From contig JAFZTG010000017.1 of assembly GCA_017618935.1 (NCBI GenBank), positions 1-21,212 on the forward strand: a DNA stretch of 21,212 nt, given 5' to 3'. Below, piece after piece: positions 16,659 to 21,212 of the stretch (position 1 is the first letter of the stretch; every line of letters starts with the position of its first letter). The position numbers and the translations under genes are program-made. The notes below the pieces were generated by a model. That model had not been told where the DNA came from and made no database searches. It saw only the letters and a program-made list of their open reading frames with translations. This DNA is from Bacteroidales bacterium. GTDB lineage: Bacteria > Bacteroidota > Bacteroidia > Bacteroidales > UBA1715.

Positions 16659-17375
16659 ATGCTTTCAGAAACAGAAGCCATAATCCTTAGAACGATAAAA
16701 TACTCCGAAACGAGTGTCATAGCACACGTGTACACGGAAAAGTTCGGCAAAGGCTCATACCTTATGAACGGTGTGAGAAAAAATCGCTCAAAAATGGCAA
16801 TGTTCCAGCCACTTTCGGTGGTAAAAATTGACGTTTATCGAAAGAAAGAAAATGCTCAAATTCACCGAATCGGGAACATAGCGTTCCAATTAGTGCCGAC
16901 AAGCATTCCACAGAATATCTATAAATCGACCATAGCACTTTTCGTAAGCGAAATCACCAATCATATTTTTAAGGAAGAAGAATACAATCCCGACTTTTTT
17001 CATTTTTTCAAGACATTCATCTCGATTCTTGAAAAATCTACCGAAAACTACTCCAATCTACACATTCTCTATATGATTCACCTAACACACTTTCTTGGCG
17101 TGTTTCCCGAAAACAATTACAATTCACAGAACAAATACTTTTCCGTTGAAAAAGCCCAGTTCGTTCCGACTTCCGACCTAAACACCTTGGACGAAGAAAG
17201 CAGTTCTCTGTTTTCTCAACTTATTAGCACACAGAGTTTTAGCGACGAGCTTCCACTAAATCATCATCAAAGACAAAATCTTTTGTCAATACTATTGCTA
17301 TACTACAACGTACACGTGTGTGATATGCAAAACATTAAATCGCTGGACGTGCTGAAAATGGTTTTTGCGCATTAA
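16659..17375 (+). CDS. recO: DNA repair protein RecO
   Basis: RecO helps load RecA on SSB-coated gaps in the RecFOR pathway. The 238-residue product has the N-terminal OB-fold with the family motifs TEAIILRTIKYSETSVIAHV (about 5-24), VYTEKFGKGSYLMNGVRK (about 24-41) and FQPLSVVKIDVY (about 50-61), followed by an all-helical domain. The zinc-finger cysteines of some RecO proteins are absent, as is usual for Bacteroidota. Length is normal. It starts 2 bp after the preceding stop, so it is transcribed with the protease and the unknown exported protein. It ends at a hairpin shared with the convergent LRR operon. Confidence 0.93.
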   Translation: MLSETEAIILRTIKYSETSVIAHVYTEKFGKGSYLMNGVRKNRSKMAMFQPLSVVKIDVYRKKENAQIHRIGNIAFQLVPTSIPQNIYKSTIALFVSEITNHIFKEEEYNPDFFHFFKTFISILEKSTENYSNLHILYMIHLTHFLGVFPENNYNSQNKYFSVEKAQFVPTSDLNTLDEESSSLFSQLISTQSFSDELPLNHHQRQNLLSILLLYYNVHVCDMQNIKSLDVLKMVFAH

Positions 17376-17401
17376 AAAAGGCCGCCTTACGACGACCTTT
17401 T
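17376..17401 (-). terminator. Terminator hairpin between recO and the LRR operon
   Basis: AAAAGGCCGCC (17376-17386) and GACGACCTTTT (17391-17401) flank a 4-nt loop. On the minus strand the two imperfect positions become G-U pairs and the stem runs into six T, so it works best for minus-strand transcripts (the LRR gene ending at 17522). On the plus strand it has two C-A mismatches but directly follows the recO stop, so it may be bidirectional. Confidence 0.6.
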
Positions 17402-17432
17402 ACTTTTGTAACATTTTCATTTGCAATGATTT

Positions 17433-17460
17433 GCAGAGACGATGTGCACATCGTCTCTAC
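17433..17460. repeat. 28-bp GTAGAGACG-type inverted repeat, copy 2
   Basis: Positions 17435-17458 are perfectly self-complementary, and the outer two bases on each side add one more pair and one mismatch (GC...AC ends). The element has the same length and ends (GAGACG / CGTCTCTAC) as the copy at 10851-10878, with a different centre (GATGTGCACATC). It lies 61 bp beyond the stop of the second LRR gene. Confidence 0.7.
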
Positions 17461-17521
17461 AGAATTACCGCACCGAAACGCCTACCATTTCAATTACTTT
17501 CAGAGATTCGTTGGGAAAAGA

Positions 17522-19036
17522 TTACTCTCTACGTTTTGCTTCAAGAACCTTTTCCAATTTGATTCTTTTTTCACGCGTCGCAATTGCGCGTTCATATTCC
17601 TGTTCCTTGCAAAGATCGCAGATTTGTTGCTTAAGTGTTTCGATTTCTTTTTCCAATTCATTGATACTCATTGAAGAGAACTCTTTTTCGTCAAACCAAG
17701 AAATAGCCACATCGTCATTAAAAGCAAAGCTGCCGACATTTGTGGATTTTGACAGAATGACCGACTTCAAATCCTCGCAATTCTTAAACGCATAGTCTCC
17801 GATTTCTTCAACCGACGTTGGAATAATCACACTTGCGAGTTTTTCGCAATTCCAGAACGCACCTTCGCCAATTTTCGCAATTGAATTGGAAAGCGTCAGT
17901 TTACTTAGTTTTTTGCAGTAATTAAACGCATAATTTTTGATTTCCACAACTGAATCAGCCATAGTCACGCTTGTCAAATTAGAACAACAGAGAAACGCGC
18001 ACTCGCCAATTTCCGTAACAGAATTAGGAATATCAATACTTGCGAGCGTTTCGCATCCTGCAAATGCCTCGGTGTCGATTTTGGTAACCGAATCTGGTAT
18101 AGTTATGCTTGTCAGGTTTTTACAGCACGCAAACATTCTATTTCCTATTTCCGTCAATGAATTTGGCAAAACCACACTTGTAAGGTTTTCGCAGTTCATA
18201 AACAACTGAAGCCCTTCAAGGTCAGTCACCGAATCGGGAATAGTTATACTTTTTAGATTTTTGCAATTCAAAAATGTAGCCCGTCCTATTTTCGTAACGG
18301 AATTTGGTATCATCACGTTTGTTATTCCGCTATCATAAAACGCACCATCAATTTCCGTAACAGAATCAGGAAAAGTAACAGTTGTAAGGTTTTGGCAACA
18401 ACCAAACGACCCAGGTCCAATTTTCCTTACCGAATTTGGAAATGTAACATTTGACAATTCCTCACAGAAAAAAAATACTTTTTTCCCAATTTCCGTAAGG
18501 GAATGAGACAATGTCACACTTTTCAGTTTTTTACAATAGTAGAACGCACCTTCTTCTATTTCCGTTACGGAATCTGGGATTGCCACACTTGCTAAATTCT
18601 CACAAAAGTAAAATGCATCCTTTCCGATTTTCGTCACCGAATTCGGAATCGACACACTTGTTAGGTTAGTGCAACCATGAAATACATATTCTTTGATTTC
18701 CGTGACGGATTCAGGAATTTTCAGTTCTATCAACCCTTCACACCATGAAAACGCACCTTCCCCGATTGTCGTAACCGAATCAGGAATAACGAGGTCTGTT
18801 AAATTTTTGCAACTATTAAACGCTTTTTCTCCAATTTCTGTCACAGAATCGGGAATGACTACATTTTTTATTCTTTTACAAGATTGAAACGCCTCCATTC
18901 CGATTTTCGTCACTCCCTTGGGGATTTCGTACGATTCAGGCACCAATGCACGAGTAGCACCGACCAATGTAATTCCATTTTCGTCTTGTTCAAATGATAC
19001 GCCATGCGCATCTTTCCATTTTCTTGTTTCTACCAT
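17522..19036 (-). CDS. LRR_5 (BspA-like) repeat protein without a signal peptide, with C-terminal coiled coil
   Basis: The 504-residue product starts MVETRKWKDAHGV and has no signal peptide or membrane segment, so it should be cytoplasmic unless exported by another route. After a short N-terminal domain it has about 16 tandem 23-residue LRR_5 units with the pattern LTSVxIPDSVTEIGxxAFxxC (residues about 57-430). The repeats are regular enough to show as a 69-bp periodicity in the DNA, with IPDSVTEIG or IPNSVTKIG in most units. It ends with a charged helical region (SINELEKEIETLKQQI to the end) whose EYERAIATREKRIKLEK resembles a UVR-type helical hairpin. It lacks the T9SS tail of the secreted LRR protein. 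The lectin-fold gene ends 26 bp upstream on the same strand. Probably a binding scaffold; the partner is unknown. Confidence 0.85.
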   Translation of the reverse strand: MVETRKWKDAHGVSFEQDENGITLVGATRALVPESYEIPKGVTKIGMEAFQSCKRIKNVVIPDSVTEIGEKAFNSCKNLTDLVIPDSVTTIGEGAFSWCEGLIELKIPESVTEIKEYVFHGCTNLTSVSIPNSVTKIGKDAFYFCENLASVAIPDSVTEIEEGAFYYCKKLKSVTLSHSLTEIGKKVFFFCEELSNVTFPNSVRKIGPGSFGCCQNLTTVTFPDSVTEIDGAFYDSGITNVMIPNSVTKIGRATFLNCKNLKSITIPDSVTDLEGLQLFMNCENLTSVVLPNSLTEIGNRMFACCKNLTSITIPDSVTKIDTEAFAGCETLASIDIPNSVTEIGECAFLCCSNLTSVTMADSVVEIKNYAFNYCKKLSKLTLSNSIAKIGEGAFWNCEKLASVIIPTSVEEIGDYAFKNCEDLKSVILSKSTNVGSFAFNDDVAISWFDEKEFSSMSINELEKEIETLKQQICDLCKEQEYERAIATREKRIKLEKVLEAKRRE

Positions 19037-19062
19037 TTCTATTATTTTTAAAGATTATACAT

Positions 19063-19962
19063 TTATTCCACATCCTTCACCAAACGGACAAATAGTTGCT
19101 CGCAACGCTTGAAGCAAGTCATTGCAACATTGTCGCAGTATAAGCAATCACAACTTTCGTCGTAACTCAAGTAACCGCCATTTGCCTCGAATTCCATGGC
19201 ACATGCATATTCATCGTCGTATCCCGAAGTTGACCAATATCGTCCGTAGAACTCGGCGTTGAGCGTTTCGACAGGAAGAAAAACGGCTCCTTTTTCCTCC
19301 ATTTTTGCCCACCCTTCGGGCGTGAACTCATTTTCAAAAAAATATGCTGCCCGCGATGTAAACGACGAAGGAGGAAGTTTGGTAAGACCGTCGCAAGGCG
19401 GCAACGCAATCAAGCGTTCTGCGTTTTCTTTCACGCGATAATCCGCTCTTGAACCTTTGTGGTAATAATCATCGGGCAACAAAATCAAACCGTTTACCTC
19501 GCCTACGCAACCTATTGAATAAAGACGTTCGGCATCATCACGCATAAAAATCAAATATTCCCATTCATTTCTCGTCAGCGTACGCCACATTCCCGGCTGA
19601 TTTCCACCGTTTGTGATTTTGTTATACACGCCCCAGTCGGCATTGGCAAACTCACCAACCAATTTGACTTTTCCCGAACCGCCAGGAAGATAGTCTTTGC
19701 AATCTTCGCTATAACTATTTGGTTTATATGCCTTTGCACCACTGTTCCATCCCGACGTTCCCCAGCCAAACAAATCCATCCTACAATCATTTTCCTCCAC
19801 TGCCTCATAATTCTCGTCTCCAAGCGCATCATACTGATATTCGGCAAAACGCCACAACCCCGTACTGACCTGATACTGCAAATTACCTTGCGAGAAATAC
19901 ACTTTTTTGTCATTGGCGACTGAAAACACGCCATTTGTCAAAACGCCATCTTTTTTGTCCAT
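19063..19962 (-). CDS. C-type-lectin/formylglycine-enzyme-fold-like protein of a Bacteroidales family, no signal peptide
   Basis: I start this 299-residue protein at the ATG at 19960-19962; an upstream in-frame TTG at 19986 would add eight residues (MFTIKKRV) with no signal peptide either. The sequence follows a family I know from Bacteroidales: GVFSVANDKKVYFSQGNLQY, then LWRFAEYQYDALGD, MDLFGWGTSGWNSGAKAY, FANADWGVYNKITNGG, MWRTLTRNEWEYL, GLILLPDDY, and a final YWSTSGYDDEYACAMEFEA with a closing FVRLVKD. The C-terminal pattern (YWS[ST]S-x-Y ... VR-[LC]-V) is like the DUF1566/FGE C-type-lectin fold. Family members I recall are exported; this one appears cytoplasmic. It is rich in Cys near the C-terminus (CDCLYC). 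It is the first gene of the unit with the LRR gene. Confidence 0.75.
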   Translation of the reverse strand: MDKKDGVLTNGVFSVANDKKVYFSQGNLQYQVSTGLWRFAEYQYDALGDENYEAVEENDCRMDLFGWGTSGWNSGAKAYKPNSYSEDCKDYLPGGSGKVKLVGEFANADWGVYNKITNGGNQPGMWRTLTRNEWEYLIFMRDDAERLYSIGCVGEVNGLILLPDDYYHKGSRADYRVKENAERLIALPPCDGLTKLPPSSFTSRAAYFFENEFTPEGWAKMEEKGAVFLPVETLNAEFYGRYWSTSGYDDEYACAMEFEANGGYLSYDESCDCLYCDNVAMTCFKRCEQLFVRLVKDVE

Positions 19963-20074
19963 CACTCGTTTTTTTATAGTAAACAACCTATTATTTTCTT
20001 TGAAACAAAGAAAGAAAACGAGTATGCGAGATTTTCGCAGAATGAAGATTTTTTGGAAGAATTTTGAGGGGAAA

Positions 20075-20111
20075 ATAAAAAACTCCGTTTCAAAATAATT
20101 AAAACGGAGTT
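20075..20111 (-). terminator. Rho-independent-type terminator of the HNH-like gene
   Basis: AACTCCGTTT (20081-20090) and AAACGGAGTT (20102-20111) form a perfect 10-bp stem with an 11-nt loop. On the minus strand it is followed by a T-rich tract (complement of 20070-20080), about 20 bp after the stop of the gene at 20131. Confidence 0.7.
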
Positions 20112-20130
20112 GCTATTATTAGTTATTAAA

Positions 20131-21147
20131 TCACTTAGTACTAATTATGATTTCTTTCTGGACAATAGAACCGACTTTATTTTCACCTTTTAGTTTTATG
20201 ATGTTAATATATTCAACTTCTACTCCACCATCTTTCTCTCTATCTATTTTATCCAAGTCAATCTCTTTCAATTCGATATCTTTGAAATACAATGTTTCAC
20301 ATATTTTTTTATATGTGTTTATCATTTTTGACGCTATAGAACCTTGTTCTGGAGCTTCTTTATCCATCAAATGATTTGCCCATGAAGGTATAACAACTAT
20401 ATTCCATAAACTCGTAAAATATCGCGGGTCATAGGCATTTCCCCATACATGCGACAAATTATAATTTTGGAAAATTGAGTCTTTCCCTTGACCTATCGTA
20501 TAACCTGTTTCGTCATTAATAAGTTTACGAACTGCTTTATTACCATCGTCGTCAATTTCTACTGATATCTTAGTATATTCATTCTTTCCTTTTCTTGCCG
20601 GTAATTTACCATCCTTCCCTTTGTCTATCTCAGATTTCATCTCACCATGTCGCTTTATTACTACTTCCTCTGAAAAAAAATAAGAAGATTTCACAGCCAA
20701 TTTAATAAATTCATCTTCTGAGCCTAAAGCTTTTATGATTGATTCAATACCATCTATCTTATGCAATGAAGATTTTGCAATCTTATTTCGTTTTTCATCA
20801 AGGGATTCATCAAGGTTTTGATCTTGTACATCATCATGATCTATCCTACACCTTATTGATTTTTTTTGTAAAAATTTCTGCAAATATCTAAGAGCTGAAC
20901 ATGTGTTTTGTAGTTGTTCTTTTTCTTTTGTTGCCTTTTTAATTTTTGTTTGTATATCTACTATTATCTCGTCAACTAAAGAGAGTGCATATAATGTATC
21001 ACTTACCCAGTAAAAATCTATAACTTTATACTCGGATAAATATTTCTTAACCAACTTACCATAACTTTTTATAGTATTGTCTCTTATACTATTATCCGAC
21101 CAATTCTTCAAATCAGTCCAAAGTTTTTCAAATTTCTTATCTTTCAT
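20131..21147 (-). CDS. Uncharacterised protein with an HNH-nuclease-like H-N-N motif
   Basis: I do not recognise a named family for this 338-residue protein. It has no signal peptide. The N-terminal ~120 residues are helical and charged, with a probable coiled coil (about 57-97, DEIIVDIQTKIKKATKEKEQ). The centre contains DDDGNKAVRKLINDETGYTI (200-219) and then NYNLSHVWGNAYDPRYFTS, LWNIVVIPSWANHLMDK. His233, Asn249 and Asn258 followed by Asp262-Lys263 have the H-x(15)-N-x(8)-N spacing of an HNH (beta-beta-alpha-metal) nuclease; in Cas9 the H840-N854-N863 spacing is 14 and 9. A DNA-cleaving role, for example in restriction or another defence system, is inference. The gene is markedly more AT-rich than its neighbours (many ATA and AGA codons), and its start lies 2 bp after the stop of another reading frame. 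A strong terminator follows. Confidence 0.6.
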   Translation of the reverse strand: MKDKKFEKLWTDLKNWSDNSIRDNTIKSYGKLVKKYLSEYKVIDFYWVSDTLYALSLVDEIIVDIQTKIKKATKEKEQLQNTCSALRYLQKFLQKKSIRCRIDHDDVQDQNLDESLDEKRNKIAKSSLHKIDGIESIIKALGSEDEFIKLAVKSSYFFSEEVVIKRHGEMKSEIDKGKDGKLPARKGKNEYTKISVEIDDDGNKAVRKLINDETGYTIGQGKDSIFQNYNLSHVWGNAYDPRYFTSLWNIVVIPSWANHLMDKEAPEQGSIASKMINTYKKICETLYFKDIELKEIDLDKIDREKDGGVEVEYINIIKLKGENKVGSIVQKEIIISTK

Positions 21148-21149
21148 AA

Positions 21150-21212
21150 TTATATATTATTTTTTTCTTCATATAATAAACAACATTTTGTTCTAAATCT
21201 CTTTAAATATGC
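21150..21212 (-). CDS. Possible C-terminal end of an upstream gene (runs off the window)
   Basis: Reading the minus strand from the window edge, one frame stays open for 20 codons (AYLKRFRTKCCLLYEEKNNI) and stops at TAA, 2 nt before the ATG of the HNH-like gene. The other two minus-strand frames hit stops within 3 and 6 codons. The spacing is typical of a translationally linked gene pair. It is too short to name. Confidence 0.35.
   Translation of the reverse strand, partial: AYLKRFRTKCCLLYEEKNNI

Noticed and set aside
17590..18880. Regular ~69-bp repeats that at first sight look like a CRISPR or satellite array
   Set aside because: The period keeps the reading frame and encodes LRR_5 units; there are no constant repeats with unique spacers.
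19063..19300. Variable region of a diversity-generating retroelement (lectin-fold C-terminus)
   Set aside because: The fold is right, but the 3' end is not enriched in AAY codons, and there is no reverse transcriptase or template repeat in the window.
19963..19986. TTG start for the lectin-fold protein, giving MFTIKKRV as the N-terminus
   Set aside because: The ATG at 19962 is preferred; the extension is short, basic, and does not form a signal peptide.
19995..20013. 8-bp perfect hairpin (TTTCTTTG-AAA-CAAAGAAA) upstream of the lectin-fold gene
   Set aside because: Low-complexity purine/pyrimidine sequence with a 3-nt loop; it could be an operator but nothing else supports a function.

Overview
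The window reads as a chromosomal segment from a member of the Bacteroidota, most likely Bacteroidales. The clues are: several gene starts preceded by the Bacteroidota -7 promoter motif TAnnTTTG with no obvious Shine-Dalgarno; type IX secretion (T9SS)-like C-terminal tails on exported proteins; BspA-type leucine-rich-repeat proteins; an exported DUF4159 protein; LL-diaminopimelate aminotransferase (DapL); and a Pif1-type helicase with a C-terminal helix-turn-helix. Most of the window is moderately AT-rich; the last ~1.1 kb is clearly more AT-rich by eye. I saw no rRNA, tRNA, transposase or CRISPR array.

Layout. 1-1579 (minus): tyrS, then the 5' end of a short-form phosphatidylserine decarboxylase gene. 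1642-3884 (plus): a Pif1-like helicase whose C-terminal helix-turn-helix segment lies in a different frame, so the gene looks frameshifted. 3881-4546 (minus): an exported DUF4159 protein. 4774-7480 (plus): a tight operon panC-panD-(UPF0104/LPG-synthase-type membrane protein)-rfaE2-like nucleotidyltransferase. 7706-8932 (plus): dapL. 8947-10755 (minus): rpiB and an orphan lutB-like iron-sulfur gene, 3 bp apart. 10892-12901 (minus): a secreted BspA-like LRR protein. 13022-17375 (plus): an exported subtilisin-like protease, an exported protein of unknown function and recO, nearly overlapping. 17522-19962 (minus): a two-gene unit, both products without a signal peptide: a C-type-lectin/formylglycine-enzyme-fold-like protein and a 16-repeat LRR protein with a C-terminal coiled coil. 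20131-21212 (minus): an AT-rich gene for a protein with an HNH-nuclease-like H-N-N motif, preceded at 2 bp by the tail of another reading frame that runs off the window.

The first 17 kb is mostly housekeeping: translation, phospholipid, pantothenate/CoA, heptose and lysine/peptidoglycan precursors, pentose phosphate and recombination repair. It is interspersed with cell-surface genes: the protease and the LRR protein are transcribed divergently from a shared 120-bp region. The right end (17.5-21.2 kb) is accessory. The most interesting candidates there are the HNH-like gene pair at the edge (possible restriction or other defence system) and the LRR + lectin-fold pair that seems to stay in the cytoplasm. 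Two copies of a 28-bp GTAGAGACG-type inverted repeat each lie just downstream of an LRR gene.
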